64,000 nt of DNA from assembly GCF_000024965.1 (NCBI RefSeq), contig NC_013530.1:558001-622000 (forward strand). Direction: 5' to 3'. Position numbers and translations under genes: made by a program. The stretch comes from Xylanimonas cellulosilytica DSM 15894 (GTDB lineage: Bacteria; Actinomycetota; Actinomycetes; Actinomycetales; Cellulomonadaceae). Below the pieces are notes generated by a model, which was not told the origin of the DNA, did no database searches, and was given only the letters and a program-made list of their open reading frames with translations. This document shows positions 1 to 10,900 of this stretch, in pieces (the stretch's first letter is position 1; each line of letters starts with the position of its first letter).

Positions 1-1
1 C

Positions 2-244
2 CAGCCCACGGTGCACACCCTGCGTCCCCCGGCCACCAAGGCCACCGCGACCCGGGAGGCCGCCCGCGGCGGCCACGCCGGCGACCGCACCACCGACGCA
101 CCCGGCGGGCCGCTCTCGGCCGCCCTCGACGCGCCCGGCTCCACCGCGCGGGCCCGCGCGACGGTGGGGCCACGGCTCGCCGCAGGCAGCGCCCGCGAGG
201 GCAGCACCGAGACAGGCAGCACCCACGAGGGAGGCGCCCGATGA
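2..244 (+). CDS. nuoI: C-terminal tail of NADH-quinone oxidoreductase subunit I (partial, 5' end outside window)
   Basis: An open frame enters from the left edge and ends in a TGA that overlaps the ATG of nuoJ (ATGA at 241-244). What is visible is about 80 residues of low-complexity sequence rich in Ala, Thr, Gly and Arg, with none of the 4Fe-4S cysteine motifs, so it can only be the disordered C-terminal extension that many actinobacterial NuoI proteins carry. The identification rests on position: NuoI, the ferredoxin-like subunit of complex I, is normally encoded immediately before nuoJ. The fold itself cannot be confirmed from this fragment. Confidence 0.55.
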   Translation, partial: QPTVHTLRPPATKATATREAARGGHAGDRTTDAPGGPLSAALDAPGSTARARATVGPRLAAGSAREGSTETGSTHEGGAR

Positions 245-1146
245 CGACGACCGCCGGCGAGGCCGCCCTCTTCGGCGTCCTCGCCCCGCTCATGGTGATC
301 GCCGCGCTCGGCCTCCTCTTCGCCAAGCGCGCCGTGCACGCCGCCATGTGCGTCGTGTTCGTGATGATCAGCCTCGCCATCCTCTACGTGGCCAACGAGG
401 CGCCGTTCCTCGGCATCGTGCAGGTCGTCGTGTACACCGGCGCCGTCATGATGCTGTTCCTGTTCGTGCTCATGCTCGTCGGCGTCGACGCGGCCGACTC
501 GCTCACCGAGACCATCCGCGGCCAGCGGTGGATCGGCGTCCTGTTCGGCGCCGGGCTGCTCGTCGTGCTGCTGACCGTGCTGGCCCGCACCGACCTGCCG
601 CCCGCCATCGGGCTCGACCTCGCCAACGCGCAGACCAACCCCACCGGGCTGGCCGCCATCCTGTTCGGCGACTATGTCATCGGCATGGAGGTCATCGGCG
701 TCCTGCTCGTGACCGCGGCGCTCGCCGGCCTGGTGCTCACGCACCGCCGCCGCCTGGGCCCGCGCCGCAGCCAGCGCACGATGGCGGCCGAGCGGGTCGC
801 CGGTCTGCCCGACGGCCAGGTGCTCACGCCGCTGCCCGCCCCCGGCGTGTACGCGCAGAACAACGCGATGGACACCCCGGCGCTCGGGCCGGACGGGCAA
901 CCGCTGGAGCACTCGGTGCCGCGCGTGCTGCGCATCCGCGGCCAGCAGCGCACGGCCGCGGACGTGCTGGCGGCCGAGGAGACGCTGCGGGCGCGGCTCG
1001 GCCTGCCCGCCGTCGCGACGGCGGAGCCTGCGGTTCCGCCGGTGATCGAGCCCGGGGTGCGCGACGGCGGTGGGGTGGTTTCGACAGGCTCAACCACCGG
1101 GGGCGGCTCGACCACCGGGGTCGATGACGAGGAGGTGCGCGGCTGA
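241..1146 (+). CDS. nuoJ: NADH-quinone oxidoreductase subunit J
   Basis: NuoJ is a membrane subunit of the proton-pumping arm of complex I. Residues 1 to about 165 contain five hydrophobic helices, including the conserved stretch around residues 55-80 ([16 protein letters not shown]-like) diagnostic of NuoJ. The remaining roughly 135 residues form a hydrophilic tail absent from E. coli NuoJ (about 184 residues) but common in high-GC actinobacteria. The far C-terminus is low complexity (Gly/Ser/Thr) and is encoded by a repeat element described separately. The gene overlaps nuoI at ATGA and nuoK at TGATG, indicating translational coupling within the nuo operon. Confidence 0.95.
   Translation: MTTTAGEAALFGVLAPLMVIAALGLLFAKRAVHAAMCVVFVMISLAILYVANEAPFLGIVQVVVYTGAVMMLFLFVLMLVGVDAADSLTETIRGQRWIGVLFGAGLLVVLLTVLARTDLPPAIGLDLANAQTNPTGLAAILFGDYVIGMEVIGVLLVTAALAGLVLTHRRRLGPRRSQRTMAAERVAGLPDGQVLTPLPAPGVYAQNNAMDTPALGPDGQPLEHSVPRVLRIRGQQRTAADVLAAEETLRARLGLPAVATAEPAVPPVIEPGVRDGGGVVSTGSTTGGGSTTGVDDEEVRG
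1074..1098. repeat. REP-like palindromic element within the nuoJ 3' end
   Basis: The arms GGTGGTT (1074-1080) and AACCACC (1092-1098) form a perfect 7-bp inverted repeat around an 11-nt core TCGACAGGCTC. A partial echo (CTCGACCACCGGGG) follows at about 1107-1120. The same kind of 'GTTTCGACAGGCTCAACCACC' palindrome is, from general familiarity with Micrococcales genomes, a recurring dispersed repeat. Here it is read in frame as Ser/Thr/Gly-rich residues near the NuoJ C-terminus. Its dispersal in this genome cannot be checked from one copy. Confidence 0.5.
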
Positions 1147-1445
1147 TGGACGTCACCAACTACCTGGTGCTCGCGGTGATCCTGTTCGCGATCGGTGCCA
1201 CCACGGTGCTGCTGCGCCGCAACGCGATCGTGGTGTTCATGGGCGTCGAGCTCATGCTCAACGCGACCAACCTGGCCTTCGTCACGTTCGCCCGCATCCA
1301 CGGCGACCTCACCGGCCAGGTGCTCGCCTTCTTCGTCATGGTCGTGGCCGCCGCCGAGGTGGTCGTGGGGCTCGCGATCATCGTGACGATCTTCCGTACC
1401 CGCCGCTCGGCCTCGGTCGACGACGTCAACCTCTTGAACGGGTGA
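1146..1445 (+). CDS. nuoK: NADH-quinone oxidoreductase subunit K
   Basis: This 99-residue protein has the three transmembrane helices and the length typical of NuoK, a proton-translocating membrane subunit of complex I. The motifs [14 protein letters not shown] (TM2, with the conserved membrane Glu) and the second helix glutamate in [12 protein letters not shown] (TM3) are the two acidic residues known to matter for proton pumping. The start ATG overlaps the nuoJ stop (TGATG). A 98-bp gap with no obvious regulatory element follows before nuoL. Confidence 0.96.
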   Translation: MDVTNYLVLAVILFAIGATTVLLRRNAIVVFMGVELMLNATNLAFVTFARIHGDLTGQVLAFFVMVVAAAEVVVGLAIIVTIFRTRRSASVDDVNLLNG

Positions 1446-1543
1446 GGCGGAGATGCAGCGAAGGGTGAGGGGCGAGGAACGAGGCACTCGCCCGCAGCGG
1501 AGTCGCAGCCTCGACCGTCACAAGAGCTTCTGAGGGGAACACC

Positions 1544-3463
1544 ATGCAGACCTTGGGTCTCGCACCCTGGCTCGTCGGGTTCCCGCTGCTCGGGGCCGCG
1601 ATCCTCCTCCTGGGCGGCCGGCGCACGGACCGCTGGGGCCACTGGCTGGGCGTCGTCGCGTCGACGGCGAGCTTCGCCGTGGGGCTCACCCTGCTGCTCG
1701 GGCTGCTCCAGCGGCCCGCTGCCGACCGCGTGCAGGTCCACAGCCTCGGCACCTGGCTCGAGGCGGGGCCGCTGAGCGTCGACGCGGCGTTCCGCGTGGA
1801 CCCGCTGTCGCTGACGTTCGTGCTGCTGGTGACGTTCGTGGGCACGCTGATCCACGTCTACTCCGTGGCGTACATGGAGCACGACAAGGACCGGCGCCGG
1901 TTCTTCGGGTACCTCAACCTGTTCGTCGCGGCGATGCTGCTGCTCGTCCTGGCCGACTCCTACCTGCTGCTGTTCGTCGGCTGGGAGGGCGTGGGCCTGG
2001 CCTCGTTCCTGCTGATCGGGTTCTGGGACCACCGGATCGAGAACGCGGTGGCGGGCAAGAAGGCCTTCGTGATGAACCGCGTGGGTGACATGGGCCTGAT
2101 CGTCGCGATGATGCTCATGGTCTGGCAGTTCGGCTCGGTGAGCTTCGGTGACGTCCTGGGCGCGGCCGACGGCCTGCAGGAGGGCGCGGCCACGGCCATC
2201 GGGCTCATGCTGCTCCTGGCCGCCTGCGGCAAGTCGGCGCAGTTCCCGCTGCAGGCGTGGCTCGGCGACGCGATGGCGGGCCCGACGCCGGTCTCGGCGC
2301 TCATCCACGCGGCCACCATGGTCACGGCGGGCGTCTACCTGCTGGTGCGGTCGGCGCCGGTGCTGGAGGCCGCGCCCGCCGCGCAGCTCGTCATCGTCAT
2401 CGTGGGCGCGATCACCCTGCTGTTCGGCGCGATCGTGGGCTGCGCGAAGGACGACATCAAGAAGGCCCTCGCGGCGTCCACGATGAGCCAGATCGGCTAC
2501 ATGATGCTCGCCGCGGGCCTGGGCCCGATCGGCTACGCGTTCGCGATCTTCCACCTGGTGACGCACGGCTTCTTCAAGGCCGGGCTGTTCCTCGGCGCCG
2601 GCTCGGTGATGCACGCGATGGACGACACCGTCGACATGCGGCGCTTCGGCGGGCTGTCGCGGGTGCTGCCGGTCACGGCGATCACGATGGGGCTGGGCTG
2701 GCTCGCCATCCTCGGGATCCCGCCGTTCTCGGGCTTCTTCTCCAAGGACAAGATCATCGAGGCCGCGTTCGTGGGGGAGGGCTGGCGGCCGTGGGTCTTC
2801 GGCATCGTCACGCTCGTCGGTGCGGGGATCACGGCGTTCTACATGTCGCGCCTGTTCTTCATGACGTTCGCGGGACGGCGCCGCTGGCCGGCCGACGACG
2901 GGGGGCACGGCGCGCACGACCCGCGCGGCGCACACGACCCGCACGAGGCGCCCGCCCTCATGGTCTGGCCGATGGTCGTGCTGGCCGTGGGCTCGGTGGG
3001 CCTGGGCTTCCTGCTCCAGCTCGGCGGCCGGTTCACCACCTGGCTCGAGCCGGTGACGGGCCACGTCGAGCATCACGACCCGGTGCTGCCGGTGCCGGTG
3101 ATCATGACGACGACGCTCGTCCTCGTGGTCCTGGGCGCGTGGCTCGCGTTCCGCCTGTACGCGATGGGCCCGGTACCCGTGGAGGCGCCGAGGTCGAACG
3201 TGCTGGTGCGGGCGGCCCGCCGGGACCTGTACCAGGACCCGGTCAACGAGGCCGTGGCGATGCTGCCCGGCCAGGTGGTCACCCGCACGCTCGTGTACGC
3301 CGACCGCACCGCGGTCGACGCCTCGTTCCTGCAGCTCGCCTCGGGCGTGCGCCGGTCGGGCGAAGGGCTGCGCAGGGCCCAGAACGGTTATGTCCGGACG
3401 TACGCGGCCACGTCGCTGGGCGGCCTGCTGGTGGTCGCCGCGATCGTGTGGGCCCTGGCCTGA
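1544..3463 (+). CDS. nuoL: NADH-quinone oxidoreductase subunit L
   Basis: NuoL is the distal antiporter-like subunit of complex I. The 639-residue product has about 15 hydrophobic segments, the conserved [16 protein letters not shown] segment (residues about 146-161), an [11 protein letters not shown] helix and a charged tail region carrying the long lateral helix near the C-terminus. His-rich loops (around 2901-2950 and 3060-3080) lie between the last helices, a variable region in actinobacterial NuoL. The ATG start is preceded by GAGGGGA. The length is within the family range of 600-680 residues. Confidence 0.96.
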   Translation: MQTLGLAPWLVGFPLLGAAILLLGGRRTDRWGHWLGVVASTASFAVGLTLLLGLLQRPAADRVQVHSLGTWLEAGPLSVDAAFRVDPLSLTFVLLVTFVGTLIHVYSVAYMEHDKDRRRFFGYLNLFVAAMLLLVLADSYLLLFVGWEGVGLASFLLIGFWDHRIENAVAGKKAFVMNRVGDMGLIVAMMLMVWQFGSVSFGDVLGAADGLQEGAATAIGLMLLLAACGKSAQFPLQAWLGDAMAGPTPVSALIHAATMVTAGVYLLVRSAPVLEAAPAAQLVIVIVGAITLLFGAIVGCAKDDIKKALAASTMSQIGYMMLAAGLGPIGYAFAIFHLVTHGFFKAGLFLGAGSVMHAMDDTVDMRRFGGLSRVLPVTAITMGLGWLAILGIPPFSGFFSKDKIIEAAFVGEGWRPWVFGIVTLVGAGITAFYMSRLFFMTFAGRRRWPADDGGHGAHDPRGAHDPHEAPALMVWPMVVLAVGSVGLGFLLQLGGRFTTWLEPVTGHVEHHDPVLPVPVIMTTTLVLVVLGAWLAFRLYAMGPVPVEAPRSNVLVRAARRDLYQDPVNEAVAMLPGQVVTRTLVYADRTAVDASFLQLASGVRRSGEGLRRAQNGYVRTYAATSLGGLLVVAAIVWALA

Positions 3464-3479
3464 GGAAAGGACGACGACG

Positions 3480-5063
3480 ATGAGCTTTCCCTGGCTGACT
3501 GCCCTGATCGCCTGGCCGCTCGTGGCCGCGCTGGCCACGGCGACGACCGGACGGGGCCGCACCCTCGGCGCCGGACGCGCCCGCCAGGTCGCCCTGGTCG
3601 GTTCCCTGGTGGAGCTGGCCCTCGGCGTCGGCGCGTTCCTCGCGTTCGACACCGCGCGGGCGGCCGAGCACCAGCTCCTGGAGACGCACCGCTGGATCCC
3701 GAGCATCGGTGCCAGCTACGCCGTCGGCGTCGACGGCGTCGCGCTGCTGCTGGTCGGCCTGTCCGTGGGGCTGGTGCCGCTGGTGATCCTCGCGGCGTGG
3801 AAGGAGCAGGGGGGTGACCTCGCCCGGCTGCGCACCTACCTGGCGACCGTGCTGGTGCTCCAGTCGTTCATGGTGGCGGTGTTCGCGGCGCGCGACGTGT
3901 TCCTCTTCTACGTGCTGTTCGAGGCCATGCTCATCCCCGTCTACTTCCTGATCGGCGGGTTCGGGCAGGGGGCGCAGCGGCGCTACGCGGCGGTGAAGTT
4001 CCTGCTGTACTCGCTCGCCGGCGGCCTGGTCATGCTCGTGGCCGTCATCGCGCTGTACCTGCAGGTGCCGGCGGCCGAGCGGGGCCCGCAGACCTTCCTC
4101 GTCGACAACCTCTCCGGGCTGGAGCTCGGCACCACGGCGGGCCGCCTGATGTTCTGCGGGTTCTTCCTCGCGTTCGCGATCAAGGCGCCGCTCGTGCCGG
4201 TGCACTCGTGGCTGCCCGACGTCGCCGAGAACGCCACCCCGGGCACCAGCACGCTGCTGATCAGCGTGCTCGACAAGGTGGGCACGTTCGGCATGCTCAC
4301 CCTGTGCCTGCCGCTGTTCCCCGAGGCGGCGCGGTGGGCGGCCCCCGCCGTCGTCGTCCTGGCGGTGGTGAGCATCCTGTACGGGGCGATCCTCGCCATC
4401 GGGCAGACGGACCTGCTGCGCCTGATCGGCTACACCTCGGTGTCCCACTTCGGGTTCATCGTGCTGGGCATCTTCACGTTCACCGCGACGGGCACCGCCG
4501 GGGCGAGCTTCATGATGCTCAACCACGGCATCTCCACCGGGGCGCTGTTCCTGGTCGCGGGCTTCGTCATCGCGCGGCACCCCGAGCGCAGCCAGCGGAT
4601 CGCCGACTACGGCGGCCTGCGCATCGCGGCGCCCATCCTGGGCGGCTCGTTCCTGGTCGCCGGCCTGAGCGCGGCGGCCCTGCCCGGTCTGGCGACGTTC
4701 GGCTCCGAGATCCTCGTGTTCCTCGGGGCGTTCAGCGCGGTGCAGTGGGCGGGGATCGTCGCCGTCCCCGCCGTCGTGCTCGCCGCGATCTATGTGCTGC
4801 TGACCTATCAGCGCATCTTCACCGGCACGGTCCCGGCGGGGCTGTCCCCGGACGGCCGGGTGCCCGACCTCGACGGGCGGGAGCGCACCGTCGCGGGCGT
4901 CCTGATCGCGTTGCTCCTGCTGCTCGGCTTCGTGCCGAACCTCGGCCTGCAGTACGTCGACGCCCCCGCGACGACGACGATCGAGCAGGTCGGCGTCGAC
5001 GACCCGCCCCCCGTGCTGCGGGCTGCCCCCGCCCCTGACGGCCCTAAGGAGGTCGCGGCGTGA
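3480..5063 (+). CDS. nuoM: NADH-quinone oxidoreductase subunit M
   Basis: NuoM is the second antiporter-like proton channel of complex I. The ATG at 3480 (MSFPWLTAL) is chosen because it follows an RBS-like GAGGAAAGG 8-15 bases upstream and gives a 527-residue protein of normal NuoM length; the longer frame upstream is low-quality shadow sequence. Typical features are FYVLFEAMLIPVYFLIG with the key membrane Glu, HSWLPDVAENATPGTS, and LNHGISTGALFLVAG. The stop overlaps the GTG start of nuoN. Confidence 0.96.
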   Translation: MSFPWLTALIAWPLVAALATATTGRGRTLGAGRARQVALVGSLVELALGVGAFLAFDTARAAEHQLLETHRWIPSIGASYAVGVDGVALLLVGLSVGLVPLVILAAWKEQGGDLARLRTYLATVLVLQSFMVAVFAARDVFLFYVLFEAMLIPVYFLIGGFGQGAQRRYAAVKFLLYSLAGGLVMLVAVIALYLQVPAAERGPQTFLVDNLSGLELGTTAGRLMFCGFFLAFAIKAPLVPVHSWLPDVAENATPGTSTLLISVLDKVGTFGMLTLCLPLFPEAARWAAPAVVVLAVVSILYGAILAIGQTDLLRLIGYTSVSHFGFIVLGIFTFTATGTAGASFMMLNHGISTGALFLVAGFVIARHPERSQRIADYGGLRIAAPILGGSFLVAGLSAAALPGLATFGSEILVFLGAFSAVQWAGIVAVPAVVLAAIYVLLTYQRIFTGTVPAGLSPDGRVPDLDGRERTVAGVLIALLLLLGFVPNLGLQYVDAPATTTIEQVGVDDPPPVLRAAPAPDGPKEVAA

Positions 5064-6793
5064 ACGACTTCATCCCTCCGATCATCGACTGGGCGGCCGT
5101 CTCGCCCGTGCTGATCGTGCTGGGCGCCGGCGTGATCGGCGTGCTGGTCGAGGCGTTCGTGCCCGCCCGCGCGCGCCGCGTCGTGCAGCTCGCGCTGTCC
5201 CTGGGCGCCCTCGCGGGCGCCGTGGTGGCCGTCGGGCTGCTGTGGGAGACGGTGCGGGCCGGTGCCCTGCTCACGGTCGGCGACAGCTACGACCTGACCC
5301 CGTTCGGCCTGGCGATCCAGGGCATCGTGGCGATCCTCGCGTTCCTCGCCGTCCTGGTGATGGCCGATCGCAGCGGGGGGCAGGACGCGTTCGCGCCGAC
5401 GGCCGCAGCCGTGCCCGGCAGCCGGTACGAGGAGGACGCGCGCCGTGCCGGCCTCGAGCAGACGGAGATCTTCCCGCTCACGCTGTTCTCCACCGGCGGC
5501 ATGCTGCTGTTCGCGGCCACCGACGACCTGATAATCCTGTTCATCGCGCTCGAGGTGCTGAGCCTGCCCCTGTACGTGCTGTGCGCGACGGCGCGGCGCC
5601 GCCGGCTGCTCAGCCAGGAGGCGGCGTTCAAGTACTTCCTGCTGGGCGCCTTCGCCTCCGCGCTGACGGTCTTCGGCATCGCGCTGCTCTACGGCTTCGC
5701 CGGCTCGGTGCACCTGCCGGTCATCGCCGACGCGCTCGCCGGTCGCGGCGACTCCCCGCTGGCCGGGCTGCACGTGCTCGCGGTGACGGGCATCGTGCTG
5801 GTCAGCGCGGGTCTGCTGTTCAAGGTGGGCGCCGCCCCGTTCCACACCTGGACCCCCGACGTCTACACGGGGGCGCCGACGCCGATCACCGGCTTCATGG
5901 CGGCGTGCACCAAGGCGGCGGCGTTCGGTGCGCTGCTGCGCGTGCTGTTCTACCTGGGCGAGGGTTTCGACGCCCCGACCCGGCACGAGGTGCAGGTGCT
6001 GCTGTGGTCCGTCGCGATCCTCACGATGGTGATCGGCACCGTGGTGGGCGTGGTGCAGACGGACATCAAGCGGCTGCTGGCCTACTCCTCGATCGCGCAC
6101 GCCGGCTTCGTGCTGGTCGCGCTGGTGGCGTTCGACGAGGTGGCCGCGTCGGCGGTGCTGTTCTACCTGCTGGCCTACGGCCTGGCCACGGTCGGCGCCT
6201 TCGCCGTCGTGAGCCTGGTGCGCGAACGGATCGCCACCCCGGGCGACGGCGCGGGGTCGGAGCAGGGCGCCCTGCACGACTCGGTGATCCTCGGTGAGGC
6301 GACCCACCTGGCCCAGTGGGCAGGCATCGGCCGCAAGGCCCCGTGGCTGACGGCCGCGTTCGTGCTCTTCCTGCTGTCGATGGCGGGCATCCCGCTCACG
6401 GCCGGGTTCGTCGCCAAGTTCGGCGTGTTCTCCGCGGCCGTCTCGGCCGGGGCGTGGCCGCTGGCGCTGGCCGGCGTCGTCGCCTCCGCGATCTCGGTGT
6501 TCTTCTACGTGCGGATCATCGTGCTCATGGTGCTCACCCCGGCGCCGGACGCGGCGGTGACCGGGCAGGACGACGGGGCGGCGTCCGCGGGGACGGGCGC
6601 GGCGCCCGGTGGCGGCGCGGCGGCGACGCTCACGCAGGCCCGCCCGGTCGCCCGGGCCGTCGTCACGGTGCTCACCGGGTGGGGCCCGGCGACGGTCGTC
6701 GTCGCGCTCTGTGCGATCGGCGTCGTCCTGCTGGGCGTCATGCCGTCGTGGGTTCTCGATCTGGCGGCCGGGGCGGCTAAGTTCGTCCCGTGA
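5060..6793 (+). CDS. nuoN: NADH-quinone oxidoreductase subunit N
   Basis: NuoN is the third antiporter-like subunit of complex I. The GTG start at 5060 lies within GTGA overlapping the nuoM stop, behind a strong RBS (TAAGGAGG, about 5045-5052). The 577-residue protein has about 14 hydrophobic segments and the motifs FKVGAAPFHTWTPDVYTGAP and LLAYSSIAHAGFVLV typical of NuoN. It is longer than E. coli NuoN (485 residues), mainly through loop insertions at residues about 105-140, about 390-420 and a low-complexity Ala/Gly loop near 500-530. The gene overlaps the next one at GTGA. Confidence 0.96.
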   Translation: MNDFIPPIIDWAAVSPVLIVLGAGVIGVLVEAFVPARARRVVQLALSLGALAGAVVAVGLLWETVRAGALLTVGDSYDLTPFGLAIQGIVAILAFLAVLVMADRSGGQDAFAPTAAAVPGSRYEEDARRAGLEQTEIFPLTLFSTGGMLLFAATDDLIILFIALEVLSLPLYVLCATARRRRLLSQEAAFKYFLLGAFASALTVFGIALLYGFAGSVHLPVIADALAGRGDSPLAGLHVLAVTGIVLVSAGLLFKVGAAPFHTWTPDVYTGAPTPITGFMAACTKAAAFGALLRVLFYLGEGFDAPTRHEVQVLLWSVAILTMVIGTVVGVVQTDIKRLLAYSSIAHAGFVLVALVAFDEVAASAVLFYLLAYGLATVGAFAVVSLVRERIATPGDGAGSEQGALHDSVILGEATHLAQWAGIGRKAPWLTAAFVLFLLSMAGIPLTAGFVAKFGVFSAAVSAGAWPLALAGVVASAISVFFYVRIIVLMVLTPAPDAAVTGQDDGAASAGTGAAPGGGAAATLTQARPVARAVVTVLTGWGPATVVVALCAIGVVLLGVMPSWVLDLAAGAAKFVP

Positions 6794-7821
6794 GTCTGTC
6801 CCACCAGCCCGCCGCGTCGTCGGCGATGGCCATCCCGCTGTCCGACCCTGCCCTCGCGGCGCGGCTCGCCGAGCGGATGGCCGTCGTCGAGCAGTCGCTG
6901 GCCGACGCCGTCGCGAACGCCGACCGCCTGGCCGACGACGTCGCCCACCACCTCGTGGCCGCGGGCGGCAAGCGCCTGCGCCCGTTCCTCACGCTGCTCG
7001 CGGGCGAGCTGGGCGACGGGGCGCGGACGGAGCTCGTGGACGCCGCCGTCGTCGTCGAGCTGACGCACCTGGCCTCGCTGTACCACGACGACGTGATGGA
7101 CTCGGCGCCCCTGCGGCGCGGGGCACCCAGCGTGCACTCGGTGTGGGGCAACTCGGTGGCGATCCTCGTGGGCGACCTGCTGTTCGCACGGGCGTCGGCC
7201 CGCGTGGCCGGTCTCGGCCCGGAGGCGGTGCGGCTCCAGGCGGAGACGTTCGAGCGGCTGTGCCTGGGCCAGCTCCACGAGACCACGGGCCCGGCCGAGG
7301 GCGAGGACCCCGCGCAGCACTACCTGCAGGTGCTGGCCGACAAGACCGCGTCGCTGCTGGCGACCTCCGCCCGGCTGGGCGCGATGTTCGGCGGGGCGCC
7401 GGCCGAGCAGGTCGAGGTCGTGGCGGCGTACGGGGAGAAGGTCGGCGTCGCGTTCCAGATCGCCGACGACGTCCTGGACCTGGCGTCCACGGGCTCGGAG
7501 TCGGGCAAGACCCCGGGCACCGACCTGCGTGAGCGGGTCCCCACCATGCCGGTGCTGCTGCTGCGCCAGCGGCTCGCCCGGGGCGAGGGGGACGCCGACG
7601 ACGCCGCGCTGGTCGCCGCGCTGGACGGCGACCTGTCGAGCGACGCGGTGCTGGCCGACGTCGTCGAGCGCCTGCGGGCCCACGAGGTGCTGACGCAGAC
7701 GCGCGAGCTGGCCGCGCGGTTCGCCCGCGAGGCGGCCGCCGAGCTCGCGCCGCTGCCGCACGGCCCGGTGCGGGAGGCGCTGGAGTCGTTCGCCACGGCA
7801 CTGACGGATCGCGCGTCCTGA
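6790..7821 (+). CDS. Long-chain polyprenyl diphosphate synthase
   Basis: This trans-prenyltransferase condenses isopentenyl diphosphate onto an allylic primer to give a long all-trans chain. Both Asp-rich magnesium-binding motifs are present: DDVMD (residues 100-104) and DDVLD (226-230), together with the GGKRLRPFL substrate motif near residue 60. Its GTG start overlaps the nuoN stop, so it is co-translated with complex I. That placement makes the menaquinone side chain the likely product, since menaquinone is the electron acceptor of actinobacterial complex I. Chain length cannot be read from the sequence. The 343-residue length is normal for heptaprenyl to nonaprenyl synthases. Confidence 0.9.
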   Translation: MSLSHQPAASSAMAIPLSDPALAARLAERMAVVEQSLADAVANADRLADDVAHHLVAAGGKRLRPFLTLLAGELGDGARTELVDAAVVVELTHLASLYHDDVMDSAPLRRGAPSVHSVWGNSVAILVGDLLFARASARVAGLGPEAVRLQAETFERLCLGQLHETTGPAEGEDPAQHYLQVLADKTASLLATSARLGAMFGGAPAEQVEVVAAYGEKVGVAFQIADDVLDLASTGSESGKTPGTDLRERVPTMPVLLLRQRLARGEGDADDAALVAALDGDLSSDAVLADVVERLRAHEVLTQTRELAARFAREAAAELAPLPHGPVREALESFATALTDRAS

Positions 7822-7853
7822 CCGCCTAGCGGTCACTCGTCTCACCATCCGGG

Positions 7854-7899
7854 CCGGGTGACAGGGCGGTTCGGACATTTTTCACCCGGTGGGTATCCT
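7854..7899 (+). promoter_or_regulatory. Candidate promoter/operator of the WXG100 secretion operon
   Basis: The 122-bp gap between the prenyl synthase and the giant FN3 gene holds an 8-bp inverted repeat, CCGGGTGA (7854-7861) and TCACCCGG (7882-7889), followed by a -10-like TATCCT (7894-7899) about 45 bp before the ATG at 7944. This is the only gap of note upstream of a run of tightly packed genes, so it is the natural place for the main promoter. The assignment is by inspection only. Confidence 0.3.
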
Positions 7900-7943
7900 C
7901 AGGGCGCCGCGAGAGCGATCGCCTCGCGCCAGGTGGGGAGCGG

Positions 7944-10900
7944 ATGTCAGTGCGAGGTGGACCCGGGGGCCGGAAGACGGTCGCCTCGACGACGGCCCTC
8001 GCGGTGGCGGCGGCAGGCCTGGTCACCGCAGCCGTCCTCTATGACGGCGAGGCGCAGGCCGAGGTCGCGCTGAACGACTCGGGGGTCTGGGTCACCAAGA
8101 CGTCCGCCGGGCTCGTCGGCCGCTTCAACACCCAGTCGCAGGCGCTCGACGGCGTGCTGCTGGCCGGGTCCTCCAGCTTCGACGTCGAGCAGCAGGCGCA
8201 GCGCGTCTTCCTCACCGAGCCGGCCTCCGCGTCGGCCACCGTCATCGACCCCGCCCACGTCGAGCTCGGCGGCGTCGTGCGCGCCCCGAAGGGCTCCCTC
8301 ATCGCCAGCGGGGCCGCCACGACGGCGGTCCTCGACCCGAGCAGCGGCCACCTGTGGGTGCTCCCGTTCTCCTCCGCGGCGAGCTTCGACCCCGACGAGC
8401 ACGACCCGGCCGCCACGGTCAAGGGCCCTCAGGCGCTCACCGTCAGCCAGGACGGCACGGTCCTCGCGGTGGGCTCGGGCAGCGACCCGGCCCTGGTCGT
8501 GGTGCCGACGACGGCGAACGGCACCCCCGACGAGGCCGCCGAGCACGACCTGGCCGTCGACACCGGGGCGACCCTCGCGGTCACCGCCGTCGGCGACAAG
8601 GCCGTCGTGCTCGACCGGACGGGCGGGCGAGTGCTGCTGCCGGGCGGCGACGAGGTGCCCCTCGAGGGTGCGTCGGAGGCGCAGCTCCAGCAGCCCTCGG
8701 CGCCGTCGGACCACGTGCTCATCGCGACCGGGACGGGCCTGGTGTCCCAGCCTCTCGGGGGCGGAACCGCCGTCACGCGTCGCGCGAGCGGCCTGCCCGC
8801 CGCGCCCGTCCAGCTCGGCGGCTGCGCGTACGGGGCCTGGTCCGGCTCCGGCCAGGTGCTGCGCGACTGCGAGGGCACCGACCACGACGTCGACGACACG
8901 CTGGAGGGTCTCTCCGCGGACGCCCGGCTCGCCTACCGCGTCAACCGCGACGCCATCGTGCTCAACGACCTCGCGTCCGGCACGCTCTGGCTGGCCGCGG
9001 AGGAGTTCGAGCTGGTCGACGACTGGGAGCAGACCACCCCGAAGGACGCCGAGGGCGAGTCCCAGGAGTCGGACGAGACCACCCCCGAGCTCGTGGACCA
9101 GGTGATCACGGATCGCAGCCTGCCCAACCGGCCGCCCGTCGCCGGGAACGACGAGCTCGGCGTCCGCGCCGGCCGCACCACCGTGCTCGACGTGCTGTCC
9201 AACGACGTCGACCCCGACGGCGACGTCCTGACGGCTGCCGTGAACGGCGGACCCACGGGCACCGTCGTGCCCGTGCTGGGCGGCGCGGCGCTCCAGGCCG
9301 ACCTGCCCGCGGACGCGACCGGCACCTTCTCCTTCTCGTACACCGTCTCGGACGGGCGCGGCGGCACGGACCAGGCGGACGTCTCGGTGCGGGTCGTGCC
9401 CGAGGACGAGAACGCGGCGCCCGAGCAGACCGGCGGCAAGCCGGTGCTCGTGATGGCCCGGGGCGGCGTCGCCTCGATCGACGTGCTGCCGTACTTCCGC
9501 GACCCCGACGGGGACTCGCTGGTGCTGTCGAGCGCGGACGCCACCGTGGCGGGGGACGAGGCGCGGTTCCGCCCGGACGGCCGCGTCGAGCTGCACGACG
9601 GCGGTGGCTCCACGGGCCGCAAGATCGTCGAGCTCACCGTCACCGACGACCACGGCATGTCGGCCGAGGGGCAGCTCCTGGTCGACGTCGTCGCGACGGA
9701 CGAGCCGCCCGTCCCGCGCAACGACCACGTCGTGGTGGTCGCGGGCCAGGCCGTGACCGTCGAGCCGCTGGCGAACGACACGGACCCGAACGGCGACGTG
9801 CTGCGGCTCGTGCGGGTCGACGAGCAGGCACCGGCGCAGATCACGCCCAACTTCGCCGCGGGAACCTTCCGGTTCGTCAGCGTCGAGCCCGGCAGCTACG
9901 ACATCACCTACCAGGTCAGCGACGGACCGAACGCGTCGACGGGCCTGGTGCGCGTCGACGTCGTCATGCCGCCCGACGACGCCGGGGCTCCGGTCGCCGT
10001 GGCCGACGAGGTGCTGCTGCCCGCCGGCGGCGCGGCGCTGGTCGACGTGCTCGCCAACGACACGGACCCGGCGGGCGGGGTGCTCGTCGTGCAGTCCGTC
10101 AACGTGCCGCACGACGCCGGGGTCACGGTGGCGGTGCTCGCGCACCACGTGCTGCGGGTGACCGAGGTGCGCCGCCTCGCGGCCCCGGTGCGCATCACAT
10201 ACACCGTCTCCAACGGTGTGCGCACCAGCGTCGGTGCGGTGCAGGTCATCCCCATCCCGGAGCCGGACACGCTGCGCCCGCCGGACGCGGCCCCCGACGA
10301 GATCACGGTGCACACCGGCGACGTCGTCACCATCCCGGTGCTGGCCAACGACACGCACCCCGACGGGCTCGAGCTCTCGCTCGCCCCGGAGCTGGTCGAG
10401 ACCCCGGACGCGGCCCTCGGCGAGGCGTTCACCGCGCAGAACACGGTCCGCTTCCGTGCGGGCGACCAGGCGGGCACCGCGCACCTCGTCTACGAGGTCA
10501 CCGACCCGCACGGCCAGCGCGACTCCGCGCAGGTGACGGTGCGGGTGGTGGACTCCGTGGAGAACGCGGCCCCGCAGCTCCCCGACGTCGAGGCCCGCGT
10601 GCTGGCGGGCGGCACCGTGCGGGTGGTCCCGCCGCTGGCCGGCACGGACCCCGACGGCGACCTCGTGACGCTCGACGCGATCGCCACCCCCGCCGCGAAG
10701 GGTTCCGCGACGATCGTCGACGGTGCGATCGAGTACGCCGCGGGGGCCACGTCCTCCGGCCCCGACACGTTCACCTACCGCGTGGTGGACACGCGCGGGG
10801 CGACGGCGTTCGGCACCGTGCGCGTCGGCATCGCCCAGCCCGCGGACACCAACCAGCCGCCCGTCGCCCTGGACGACGCCGTGCGCGTGCGTCCGGGCCG

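Noticed and set aside
1160-3706. An 848-residue minus-strand frame opposite nuoK and nuoL
   Set aside because: Low-complexity shadow of well-supported nuo genes.
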